Below are positions 41,936 through 50,550 of a DNA stretch of 64,000 nucleotides, one piece after another. Origin of the DNA: Arthrobacter sunyaminii (GTDB lineage: Bacteria; Actinomycetota; Actinomycetes; Actinomycetales; Micrococcaceae); NCBI RefSeq assembly GCF_018866305.1, contig NZ_CP076456.1, positions 3,410,001 through 3,474,000 of the forward strand. The letters are read 5' to 3'. Made by a program: the position numbers and the translations under genes. Within the stretch, counting starts at the first letter, position 1. Every line of letters begins with the position of its first letter. A model generated the notes under the pieces. It was not told where the DNA came from, did not search any database, and saw only the letters and a program-made list of their open reading frames with translations.

Positions 41936-44089
41936 ATGACAACGTTGACGAGCGAGACCGACAGCCCACGCACCCTGGATCCCGCCCGCCTGCGGGAACT
42001 CCTGGAGCCCAAGTCCATTGTGATCATCGGAGCAAATACCCGATCCGCCTGGTCCCACTTCACCTACAGCAACCTGGTCTCCGGCGGGTTCGAGGGCAAG
42101 CTTTACCTGGTCAACCGCCGGGGCGAGGACTGCCACGGCCAGGCATCATTTGCCACGATTGCCGATCTGCCGGAGGCGCCGGACCTGGCGATTGTCCTGA
42201 CCGGAACGGATTCCCTGGCGACCATCCTGGAGGAAGCCCGGATCAAGGGCATCCGCAACCTGATCATGCTGGCTGCAGGGCTGGGCGAGGCCGGAGCCGA
42301 GGGCGCTGCCCTGCAGGCCAGTCTGGTGGAGCGGGCGCGAGCGGCGGACCAGCTGATCCTGGGACCCAACAACCTGGGATTCCTCAACACGCATTCCAGG
42401 GTTGCAGCCTTCAGCCATATGACCCAGATGCCCATGATCAGCGGCGGCGTGGGAATTGCCACCCAATCCGGCGCGCTCGCCATCTATCTGCTTCCCTACA
42501 TGGCCTCGCGCGGCGTCGGCTGCTCCACGGCGGTGACCGTGGGGAACGAGGCGATGATCTCTGCCATCGATGTCATGAGCCTGCTGGTGGACGACGAGAA
42601 CACCAAGGTCATCGCCGCTTACCTGGAACAGATTTCCGACCCGGCGCAGTTCCTCGACGTGGCTGCCCGCGCCCGCGCCGCAGGCAAGCCGATTGTCATT
42701 TTCAAGGCCGGACGCAGTGAAGCATCGGCCCGGGTCGCAGCAGCCCACACCGGTTCGCTGGTGGGCGACGACACCGTCATTGACGCAGCCTGCCGCCAGC
42801 ACGGAGTCATCCGGGTGGAAGGCATCGAGGACCTCGTGGCCACCGCGGGCCTCATCGAGGCCTACGGCGCCCTGCCCGGCCGCCGCATGGGCGTTGTCAC
42901 CGGCTCCGGTGCCATGTGCGCCCTTGTGGCCGACAAGGCCGACGCCGCAGGGCTGGACCTGCCCGCTCCGCACCCCGACACGGTGCAGGGACTGCACGAT
43001 GCCGGGCTTCCCGCCTTCTCCACCGTCAACAACCCGATGGACACCACCGGGTATGTGTCAGTTGACCCGACCATCCTCACCAAGGCTGCCCAGTGCTTTA
43101 TCGATGACCCGAATTATGACTTCGTAGTGGTCAACGGCTCCTGGCCCGCCAACCAAGCCGTGGCGGACATGAGCCGGGCCACGCAGGATGAGATGCTCCG
43201 GCAGTTGACATCCTCCCCCAAACCCGTCATTGCGATGAGCTTCCTGCCCACGGAGGTGACCGAGTTTGGCCGCGCGTTTGCCGCGGAACACGGCTTCCCG
43301 CATGCCTCCGATTCGTTTGACCGCGGCATTACCGCGGCCGCCCGCAGCGCCTGGTGGGGACAGCGTGCCGCTGAACTCGCAGCCGACGGCGAACCGCCGG
43401 CCGCCGCACCGATCGCCAAACCGGCCGGTGCGGATTCATGGACGGAAGTCCAGAGCGGTGAATTCCTCCGCAGCCTTGGCGTGCCGTACGTGCCTGCAGT
43501 GGTTGCTTCCTCCGCTGAGGAAGCCGTGGCCGCCGCCGAAGACCTGGGCTACCCGGTGGTACTGAAGATTGCGTCGGAGGACATCGCACATAAGACCGAG
43601 GTTGGCGGTGTCCGGCTGATGCTCTCGGATGCCGATGCGGTGGCCGAGGCGTACCGGTTCATCCGTGCTTCCGTGGCTGAACTGGCACCGGCTGCCCGGG
43701 TCCAGGGTGTTGCGGTATCTCCGATGCGTCCTGCAGGCACCGAAATGCTGGTAGGCGTTGTCCGTGACCCGCGCTGGGGGCTCGTGCTCGCCGTCGGATT
43801 CGGCGGGGTCATGGTGGAGCTGCTCAAGGATTCGGCGGTGCGCCTGCTGCCGGTGGGGCCCGCCGAGATCCGCCGCATGCTCGAATCCCTGAAGGGCATT
43901 GACCTCCTGACCGGCTTCCGTGGCGGAGAAGCCACCGACCTCGACGAGCTGGCTGAGGCCATCTTTAAGATTTCCCAGGTGGCCGTGGGACTCGGCGATG
44001 AACTCGAGGAACTCGAAATCAATCCGCTCCGGGTTTCCGGTAACCAGATCGAGGCGCTGGACGCGCTGATCCGCTGGAAGGACCAGTAG
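41936..44089 (+). CDS. ADP-forming acyl-CoA ligase (acetate-CoA ligase family)
   Basis: The 717-aa protein joins the alpha part (CoA-binding about residues 20-150 and ligase domain to ~470) to a C-terminal ATP-grasp beta part (about 505-717). The phosphohistidine is likely H271 in AAAHTGSLVGDD, and the ATP-grasp region contains YPVVLKIASEDIAHKTEVGGV. This family makes acyl-CoA from acid, CoA and ATP with ADP release. Here it is probably a ligase for the pathway acid or the acid released after side-chain cleavage. It lies 77 bases after the acyl-CoA dehydrogenase on the same strand. Confidence 0.88.
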   Translation: MTTLTSETDSPRTLDPARLRELLEPKSIVIIGANTRSAWSHFTYSNLVSGGFEGKLYLVNRRGEDCHGQASFATIADLPEAPDLAIVLTGTDSLATILEEARIKGIRNLIMLAAGLGEAGAEGAALQASLVERARAADQLILGPNNLGFLNTHSRVAAFSHMTQMPMISGGVGIATQSGALAIYLLPYMASRGVGCSTAVTVGNEAMISAIDVMSLLVDDENTKVIAAYLEQISDPAQFLDVAARARAAGKPIVIFKAGRSEASARVAAAHTGSLVGDDTVIDAACRQHGVIRVEGIEDLVATAGLIEAYGALPGRRMGVVTGSGAMCALVADKADAAGLDLPAPHPDTVQGLHDAGLPAFSTVNNPMDTTGYVSVDPTILTKAAQCFIDDPNYDFVVVNGSWPANQAVADMSRATQDEMLRQLTSSPKPVIAMSFLPTEVTEFGRAFAAEHGFPHASDSFDRGITAAARSAWWGQRAAELAADGEPPAAAPIAKPAGADSWTEVQSGEFLRSLGVPYVPAVVASSAEEAVAAAEDLGYPVVLKIASEDIAHKTEVGGVRLMLSDADAVAEAYRFIRASVAELAPAARVQGVAVSPMRPAGTEMLVGVVRDPRWGLVLAVGFGGVMVELLKDSAVRLLPVGPAEIRRMLESLKGIDLLTGFRGGEATDLDELAEAIFKISQVAVGLGDELEELEINPLRVSGNQIEALDALIRWKDQ

Positions 44090-44168
44090 CCGGTGAGCCA
44101 CATCCAAGGGCGCCGGGAGGCGGTGATAACGTTGCAATTTCTGAGGGAATTCGGCCGGGAGGCGAGTG

Positions 44169-44783
44169 ATGGTTCGGCAACTAACGCGCGAAACAATGGA
44201 CCTTCCTGCCTATCAGGTGGAGCGCCGGCAACGGATCCTGGATGCTGCGAAAAACCTGCTCCGCGCCAACGAGTACGAATCAATCCAAATCCGCGACGTC
44301 GCGTCCGAGGCGAATGTGGCGCTCGGAACGCTGTACCGGTACTTCTCCTCGAAGGAGCACCTGTATGCGAACGTCGTTTACGACTGGAGCGTTCCGTTTG
44401 GTGCAGCGGACGAGGCCGTGCCGGACAGCCTCAGCACCACCGAGCGGGTCGCCCAGCGGCTGCGGCAGGCGCTGGCCGCGTTCCAGAAAAGGCCGAATTT
44501 CTACCAGACGATCCTGATGCTGCGGACTTCCTCCGACCCGGATGTGCGCGAGCTGATGCAGCAGCTGGTCCTGTTGCTCGAGGAACCTCTCCGTGCCGAT
44601 TTCTCCACCCTGTCACCGGACGAGGCTGCGGACATTACCGCCATGGTGTGGGCCATCCTCATGGACATGGTGGGGCGCCTGCTGGCCAGCAACCAGACGT
44701 TGGAGGATGCCAACCGGGTCCTGGTCCGCTTTGTGAAAATGATCGGGCTGCGGCTCGACCAGGTCGAAGCGGGAGCACTTTAA
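44169..44783 (+). CDS. TetR-family transcriptional regulator
   Basis: N-terminal HTH: RRQRILDAAKNLLRAN then IQIRDVASEANVALGTLYRYFSSKEHLYANVV, the classic TetR recognition region. The C-terminal helical ligand domain is unique. ATG 44169 is preferred to the GTG at 44166 because GGGAGGCGA gives good spacing. Its place inside the island suggests it represses these genes and responds to an acyl-CoA or substrate; the palindromes at 39550-39594 are candidate sites. Size 204 aa is normal. Confidence 0.88.
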   Translation: MVRQLTRETMDLPAYQVERRQRILDAAKNLLRANEYESIQIRDVASEANVALGTLYRYFSSKEHLYANVVYDWSVPFGAADEAVPDSLSTTERVAQRLRQALAAFQKRPNFYQTILMLRTSSDPDVRELMQQLVLLLEEPLRADFSTLSPDEAADITAMVWAILMDMVGRLLASNQTLEDANRVLVRFVKMIGLRLDQVEAGAL

Positions 44784-44808
44784 CCGCTGCAGCAGGCCGG
44801 GTGTCTGA

Positions 44809-45636
44809 ATGAGCGCCCATGAACTCGACCATGTTGCCTTTGCCGTTCCGGCCTGGGGCCGGGCCGGAACGATGCTGCACCGGGAACTCGGAGCGCGGTT
44901 TGCCAGCGGTTTCACCCTGCCGGAGTTCAACCCGTGCCAGGTTGCCCTCGCCGAAGACATGCGGCTGGAGCTGCTGGAACCCGGCAGCTCCTCCACATCC
45001 TTCATCGCACGGTTCCTCTCCGAAAACGCAGGAAACGCCGCACCGCACCACATCACCTTCAAGGTGCAGGACATCTCCGCAGCAATCGCAGGGGCACAGG
45101 CGGCCGGAATCGAGCCGATTCTGGTGAACACCGAGCATCCGCTGTGGCAGGAAGCCTTTTTGCATCCCAAGGACACCGGGCTCGGGTTCCTGACGCAGAT
45201 GGTCCAGACATCTGAAGCTCTGGAGGACATCACCGCTGCCAACGAGTTCACTGCGGACTGCCCCTGGGAGGAAGACCCGTCCTCTCCGGCCCGGCTGCCG
45301 GTTGTCTTTGGGCTGGTAACTGACCTGCAGCGTGCGGAACACGTGCTCGTCAACGTTCTCGGCGCCCGCAGGCAGCAGCTGCCGGAAGTTCCCGACGGAG
45401 AACCAGCGGCCAGCATTTTCCGGTGGCCGGAAGGCGCGGATCTCATCCTGCAGGAATCGGTGCCCGGCGCCGGAGACTCAGGCCTCAAAGCCCTGGGCTT
45501 CACCGCAGCGGACGAGCCCTGGGCCGGACCGGATTCCCCCGGACTTCTGGAATTGCTCGGTGCGGGGTCTTTTTATCCCGAACTGGGCATCAGGATTTCG
45601 CCGCTGCGCATTCCCGCCCCGGCCAGATCCGGCTAG
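44809..45636 (+). CDS. VOC-superfamily protein, methylmalonyl-CoA epimerase-like first domain
   Basis: The 275-aa protein has two vicinal-oxygen-chelate (glyoxalase) domains. The first (about 1-150) starts ELDHVAFAVPAWGRAG and has LELLEPGSS and PHHITFKV; H8, E54 and H81 are likely metal ligands, as in methylmalonyl-CoA epimerase. The second domain (about 165-275) is more divergent and may lack ligands. In this pathway it might epimerise a 2-methyl-acyl-CoA so the acyl-CoA dehydrogenase can use both isomers, which is inference. It begins 25 bases after tetR. Confidence 0.75.
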   Translation: MSAHELDHVAFAVPAWGRAGTMLHRELGARFASGFTLPEFNPCQVALAEDMRLELLEPGSSSTSFIARFLSENAGNAAPHHITFKVQDISAAIAGAQAAGIEPILVNTEHPLWQEAFLHPKDTGLGFLTQMVQTSEALEDITAANEFTADCPWEEDPSSPARLPVVFGLVTDLQRAEHVLVNVLGARRQQLPEVPDGEPAASIFRWPEGADLILQESVPGAGDSGLKALGFTAADEPWAGPDSPGLLELLGAGSFYPELGIRISPLRIPAPARSG

Positions 45637-45738
45637 ACCGTTCACGCCTACCCAACCAGCCGGCGTCGCACATCCGGCATCTGCACGGACCTTTGTGCAC
45701 CACACATTTCATATACCAGCAATGAGGAGAACAAACGT

Positions 45739-46944
45739 ATGGGACTTCGTGGAGAAGCCGCAATCCTGGGCTATTTTGAGCTGCCGCCGGAACGCAAGCT
45801 GAAGCGTGAGAAGACCTTCAACCTGGAACAGTGGGCCCGGCTCTCCAAGGCGGCGCTGGATGACGCCGGACTGGACGCCACCGACGTCAACGGCATCGTC
45901 ACCCCGATGATCGGGGAAGCGGACATGTTTGTTCCCTCCACCATCACGGAATACCTCGGCATCAACGCAAATTTCGCCGAGATCGTGGACCTCGGCGGAG
46001 CAGGTTCCGCCGCCGGAGTGTGGCGGGCCGCAGCGGCCGTGGAACTGGGACTGTGCGACGCCGTACTGGTTACCTTCCCGGGCACCCACGACGTACCGGC
46101 CGACGCCCGCCGGCCGTTCGAGATGACCGACAAAATGTACTTCGGTGCCTCATCCAACGCCTACGGGTCGCCGCAGGCAGAATTTGAAATCCCGTACGGA
46201 AACCTGGGGCAGAACGGTCCCTACGGGCAAATTGCCAAGCGGTACGGCCACGAATTCGGCTACGACGAGCGCGCCATGGCAAAAATTGCCGTGGACCAGC
46301 GCACCAACGCCTGCGCCACCCCGGGCGCCGTTTTCCACGGTCAGCCCATCACCATTGAGGACGTGCTGGCATCACCCATGGTGGCGGACCCGCTGCACAT
46401 GCTCGAAATCGTGATGCCGTGCCAGGGCGGTGCCGCTGTGGTGATTGGAAACAAGGACCTCGCAGCCAAATCCAAGAACCGTCCGGTGTGGATCAAGGGC
46501 TTCGGAGAACGGGTGCCCTACAAGACACCAACCTACGCACGGGATCTGATGCACTCACCCATGATCCACGCAGCCGACCAGGCGTTTGGCATGGCCGGCA
46601 TCGGACGCAACGAGGTGGACATGGTCTCCATCTACGACTGCTATTCCATCACTGTGCTGATGAGCCTGGAGGATGCCGGCTTCACCGAAAAGGGCAAAGG
46701 CATGCAGTTCGTGAACGAACACGATCTCACCTTCCGCGGGGACTTCCCGATGAACACCGCCGGCGGGCAGCTTTCCTTCGGGCAGGCGGGCATTGCCGGC
46801 GGCATGCACCACGTGATCGACGGCGTGCGCCAGATCATGGGCCGTGCCGGTGAAGCGCAGGTGACCGACTGCAACCGGGCCTTCGTGACCGGCAACGGCG
46901 GCATCATGAGCGAACAAACGGCACTGATCCTCGAAGGCAACTAG
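45739..46944 (+). CDS. Thiolase-fold protein, likely steroid side-chain aldolase-type (Ltp2-like)
   Basis: The 401-aa protein has the thiolase / SCP-x fold with YDCYSITVLMSLEDAGF (residues 299-315) and the ending GNGGIMSEQTALIL, as in lipid-transfer-protein (Ltp) thiolase homologues. At the usual nucleophile position it reads GGAGSAAG (86-93), with no Cys, so it probably cannot do thiolysis. Ltp2/Sal-type proteins lacking that Cys catalyse retro-aldol cleavage of beta-hydroxyacyl-CoA together with a DUF35 protein, and such a gene follows 11 bases later. GAGGAG precedes the ATG. Confidence 0.8.
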   Translation: MGLRGEAAILGYFELPPERKLKREKTFNLEQWARLSKAALDDAGLDATDVNGIVTPMIGEADMFVPSTITEYLGINANFAEIVDLGGAGSAAGVWRAAAAVELGLCDAVLVTFPGTHDVPADARRPFEMTDKMYFGASSNAYGSPQAEFEIPYGNLGQNGPYGQIAKRYGHEFGYDERAMAKIAVDQRTNACATPGAVFHGQPITIEDVLASPMVADPLHMLEIVMPCQGGAAVVIGNKDLAAKSKNRPVWIKGFGERVPYKTPTYARDLMHSPMIHAADQAFGMAGIGRNEVDMVSIYDCYSITVLMSLEDAGFTEKGKGMQFVNEHDLTFRGDFPMNTAGGQLSFGQAGIAGGMHHVIDGVRQIMGRAGEAQVTDCNRAFVTGNGGIMSEQTALILEGN

Positions 46945-46955
46945 GAGTACACCCC

Positions 46956-47387
46956 ATGAGCACCTCATACACTCTTCCGGATCTGCAGCGTCCGATGCCG
47001 GTCCCGACACCCCTGACCAAGCCGTTCTGGGATGCACTGGCGGAGCACCGCATCCGCATCCAGTATTCGCCTTCACTGGGCGAATACATCTTCTACCCCC
47101 GCCCCCTGGCCCCGGGCACCCTCGCCGACGACCTGGAATGGCGGGAAATATCCGGAGCCGGAACCCTGTACACGTATACCGTCTCCACCCGGCCGGTGGC
47201 CCCGCACTTCGCGAAGGAAGGCACCTTGGTGCTCGCGGTGGTGCAGTGGGATGAAGGCCCGAAGTTTTCCACCGAACTCGTCAACGTAGCCCACGATGAC
47301 ATCGAGGTGGGTATGCGGGTTAAGCCCGTTTTCTGCGATTACCCCGAAGCGGGAATCACCATGCTGCGCTACGAACCGGAGAACTGA
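46956..47387 (+). CDS. DUF35 / OB-fold partner protein without zinc-ribbon cysteines
   Basis: The 143-aa protein has the C-terminal OB-fold (GAGTLYTYTVSTRPVAPHF ... LVLAVVQWDEG) and the N-terminal region where DUF35 proteins normally carry a C-x2-C ... C-x2-C zinc ribbon. Here the equivalent positions appear to be S38, L41, A52 and T55 (IQYSPSLGEYIFYPRPLAPG), so the zinc site is lost. DUF35 proteins pair with thiolase-fold enzymes and hold the CoA substrate. An AGGAG ribosome site precedes the ATG and the ALDH gene begins two bases after the stop. Confidence 0.82.
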   Translation: MSTSYTLPDLQRPMPVPTPLTKPFWDALAEHRIRIQYSPSLGEYIFYPRPLAPGTLADDLEWREISGAGTLYTYTVSTRPVAPHFAKEGTLVLAVVQWDEGPKFSTELVNVAHDDIEVGMRVKPVFCDYPEAGITMLRYEPEN

Positions 47388-47389
47388 AA

Positions 47390-48856
47390 ATGACAGTCAG
47401 CACCGATTTTGCCCTGCCACCCGTCACCCTGCGCATCGGCAGTGAAGCGCGCAGCACGGGCAGTGGAACGCACACCCATATCAACCCCGCCACCGGCGAA
47501 GCCCAGGCACAGGTCCCGCTGGCAGGTGCCGCGGACGTTGACGACGCCGTCAACGCCGCCCACGCTGCCTTCGCGCTCTGGCGGGCAACACCGGCGGGCA
47601 CCCGCGCCAAGGCGCTGCTCAAGCTGGCGCAGCTGGTCGAGGACCACACCGAGGACTTCGTCAATCTCGCCATTGCCGACAACGGCATTGCCCGCTCCAA
47701 TGCCTATCCCACGGTTAACGCCGCGGTGGAGTGGATCCGGTACTACGGCGGCTGGGCTGACAAACTCCCGCTGGGCCGGATCACCTCGGTGGCCGGTGCG
47801 GGAGGATCGTTCGGCCATACCCTGCGTCAGCCCTACGGCGTGATCGGTGCAATCATCACGTGGAACGCACCGCTGATGTCCCTGGCCATGAAGGTTCCCG
47901 CCGCTCTGGCCGCCGGAAACACCGTGGTGGTCAAGCCGAGCGAGCTGACTCCCTTCACCGCTATGCTCTTCGCCGATCTGGTCACCGAAGCCGGCATACC
48001 CGAGGGCGTGTTCAATGTGGTTCCGGGCGGTGCCGAGGCAGGGGCGGCCCTGGTGGAGCACAAACTGGTCAAGAAGGTGACGTTTACCGGCGGCCCCGAC
48101 ACCGCACGCAAGATCACCGCGGCCTGCGCGCAGACCTTCAAACCGGTGGTCCTGGAGCTGGGCGGCAAGTCCGCCAACCTCGTCTTCGCCGACGCCGACC
48201 TCGAGGCCGCTGCCATGCACTCAACCTTCATGGCTTTCGGCATCATGAGCGGACAGGCCTGCGCCCTGCCCACCCGCCTGCTGGTCCAGGACTCCATCTA
48301 CGACTCCTTTGTGGCCACCATCGGTGCAATCGCGGCCTCCTTCAAGACCGGAAACCCCCAGGAACTCGACACGATCTGCGGTCCGGTCATCAACCAAGCC
48401 GCCATCGACCGGATTCATTCGATGGTCACCCAGGCCCAGGAAGACGGGGCCCGCCTGGTTACCGGCGGACAGCGGCTTGCCGAGGACCTCGCTGACGGTT
48501 TCTTCTATCCGCCCACGGTCCTGGCCGATGTGGATCCTGCCAGCGAACTGGCGCAGAAGGAAGTCTTTGGCCCAGTGCTGGCCATCACCCGCTTCAGCGA
48601 CGAGGCCGAGGCAATCGCCCTGGCCAACAGCACCGACTACGGGCTCTCCGGATACGTCTGGACCGGCGACGCCCGCCGGGCCGTCCGCGTGACCGAGGCG
48701 CTCGAAACCGGTGAAGTAACCATCAACGGCGCCCCCAGCGCAGTGGCGGAACGCCCCTTCGGCGGCATCGGCCACTCCGGCACCGGCAATGAAGGCGGCC
48801 TGGAGGGACTTGAAGAGTTCTTCTGGACCAAATCCGTCGCCTACGGGAACGGCTAA
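47390..48856 (+). CDS. NAD(P)-dependent aldehyde dehydrogenase
   Basis: The 488-aa protein is a full ALDH: Asn159 in ITWNAPLMSL, the general base Glu256 in VVLELGGKSAN, nucleophile Cys291 in SGQACALPTR, and the C-terminal EVFGPVLAI. Spacing to the DUF35 gene is two bases, so the genes are translated together. It probably oxidises the aldehyde released by the thiolase-fold aldolase; the substrate is otherwise unknown. Confidence 0.92.
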   Translation: MTVSTDFALPPVTLRIGSEARSTGSGTHTHINPATGEAQAQVPLAGAADVDDAVNAAHAAFALWRATPAGTRAKALLKLAQLVEDHTEDFVNLAIADNGIARSNAYPTVNAAVEWIRYYGGWADKLPLGRITSVAGAGGSFGHTLRQPYGVIGAIITWNAPLMSLAMKVPAALAAGNTVVVKPSELTPFTAMLFADLVTEAGIPEGVFNVVPGGAEAGAALVEHKLVKKVTFTGGPDTARKITAACAQTFKPVVLELGGKSANLVFADADLEAAAMHSTFMAFGIMSGQACALPTRLLVQDSIYDSFVATIGAIAASFKTGNPQELDTICGPVINQAAIDRIHSMVTQAQEDGARLVTGGQRLAEDLADGFFYPPTVLADVDPASELAQKEVFGPVLAITRFSDEAEAIALANSTDYGLSGYVWTGDARRAVRVTEALETGEVTINGAPSAVAERPFGGIGHSGTGNEGGLEGLEEFFWTKSVAYGNG

Positions 48857-48975
48857 CACCGAGTACAGCACCACCGCACCACCTTTCTCTAAAGATCGTC
48901 TGCTCCACCGCCGCCCGATACCTGTCGGCCGGCGCCGCTGCATTCTGTTGACCTCATAGGAAAGGCAGGACACCG

Positions 48976-50460
48976 ATGTCCTCCACCACTCGGGCGCTCA
49001 AGCGCCCAGGCTTTGCTTCAGTAGTCATAGTCCTGGTTCTGGCCGAAATCATCTCGGCCTTCGAACTGTCCATGATGTACGTCATGCTGCCGACCCTGAT
49101 CGCGGATTTCCAGGTAGACGCCAACACGGTCGCCTGGGTCGTCACCGCCTATCTGCTGGTCTCCGCCTCAGCCGCTGTGCTGGGCGGACGCTTCGGCGAC
49201 ATGTACGGCCGGCGAAAGGTCATGGTCATTGTCCTGGCCATCGCAGCCGTCGGTTCGCTCATCTCGCTGCTCGGGGGCTCCCTGGGCATGATTATCTTCG
49301 GCCGCGCCATTCAGGGTGTTGCCGGTGCCGTCCTGGGCCTGGCCTTCGGGCTGGCCCGCGAACACCTGGATGAAAAGCGGGTGCCGGTCGGCATCTCCAT
49401 GGTCGGCGCCTCGGCCCTGATCGCCGGCGCCGGCGGATCCATGATCGCCGGGTTCATGATCGATCTCTTCTCCTGGCACGGGATCTTCGTCTTCGCTGCC
49501 GTCCTGGCGGTCATTGCCGCTGTGGCCATCCAGCTGGTTATTCCGCGGGACACCAACGCAGTCACCACGGACAAACCCGACTACCTGGGTGCCATCCTGC
49601 TGCCCATCGCGGTCAGCGCCCTCCTGCTGGGACTCTCCAACAGCTCAAAGACCGGCTTCCTGTCGGTGGAGTTCCTGGGCCTGATCGGCCTGGGCCTCGC
49701 TGCTGCCGCGGTGTGGGCGTGGTGGGAACTGCGGGTTGAATCGCCGATCGTGAACCTGCGGATGTTCAAGAACAAGCAGATTGCCCTGGCCATGACCGCA
49801 ACGGTGTTCGCCGCCGTCGGTCCCCTGGGCGGAGTGTCCGTTCCCTCGCAGATGATCATGCAGTCCCCCGAGTCGCTGGGGTACGGGCTGGGCTTTACGC
49901 CCACCGAATCGGGCGTCATCATCTGCCTTACCGCCCTTGTTGGCTTCGCTCTCTCGCCGGTGGGCGGGAAACTGTCCTTCCGGTACGGGGCGCGGATTGT
50001 GTTTATCGGAGGGCTCGTGCTGATGGCCCTGGTCCTGCCCCTCATCCTGCTCACCTACGGGAACGTGGCAATGTACGTAGTGGCGATGACTCTGAACGGC
50101 GTCGGCATTTCCCTCACCTACGGTGCGCTGCCGAACCTGCTCGTTGAGGTGGTCCCGGAAACCCACACCTCGGAAACAGCCGGAACCAACACCATGATCC
50201 GCAACGTCGGCCAGTCCGCGGCGATCGCCATCGGCGCGTTCATCCTCGCCAAGAACACGGACCCGGCAACCCAGGCCATTTCACAGCAGGGCATCAGCGC
50301 CGCCCTGCTCCTGGTCCTGGCCTTTGCCGTGCTCTCGGTCATCATGGGGCTGATGCTGAGCCGCAATCCCAAGCCCTGGGTTCCCGAGACGGTTGGCGAG
50401 CGCGACATTCGCCGCGGGACAACGCGCGATCCGGAAGGCATCGTTTCAGCCTCTGCCTAG
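48976..50460 (+). CDS. MFS transporter, DHA2-like, copy 1
   Basis: The 494-aa protein has about 14 membrane segments, MFS motif A GGRFGDMYGRRKVMVI, and a DHA2 (EmrB/QacA) style central part. It is a near-duplicate of the next gene: same length, same ribosome-site region (AAAGGCAGGAC), and long identical stretches. It may import the pathway substrate or export a product or toxin; direction cannot be told. It begins 119 bases after the ALDH stop. Confidence 0.9.
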   Translation: MSSTTRALKRPGFASVVIVLVLAEIISAFELSMMYVMLPTLIADFQVDANTVAWVVTAYLLVSASAAVLGGRFGDMYGRRKVMVIVLAIAAVGSLISLLGGSLGMIIFGRAIQGVAGAVLGLAFGLAREHLDEKRVPVGISMVGASALIAGAGGSMIAGFMIDLFSWHGIFVFAAVLAVIAAVAIQLVIPRDTNAVTTDKPDYLGAILLPIAVSALLLGLSNSSKTGFLSVEFLGLIGLGLAAAAVWAWWELRVESPIVNLRMFKNKQIALAMTATVFAAVGPLGGVSVPSQMIMQSPESLGYGLGFTPTESGVIICLTALVGFALSPVGGKLSFRYGARIVFIGGLVLMALVLPLILLTYGNVAMYVVAMTLNGVGISLTYGALPNLLVEVVPETHTSETAGTNTMIRNVGQSAAIAIGAFILAKNTDPATQAISQQGISAALLLVLAFAVLSVIMGLMLSRNPKPWVPETVGERDIRRGTTRDPEGIVSASA

Positions 50461-50484
50461 TCAACAGCGAAGTTCCCGTAAGCG

Positions 50485-50517
50485 CTGGCATGCACCGCCT
50501 CACGCGGTGCATGCCAG
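50485..50517 (+). terminator. Perfect 14-bp hairpin between the two MFS copies
   Basis: CTGGCATGCACCGC (50485-50498) pairs with GCGGTGCATGCCAG (50504-50517) across a five-base loop. It is followed by CCTTTGGTTT, a weak T-tract. It may end or attenuate transcription after copy 1 so the two transporters can be expressed differently. Confidence 0.55.
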
Positions 50518-50550
50518 CCTTTGGTTTCCACACACGAAAGGCAGGACGCG

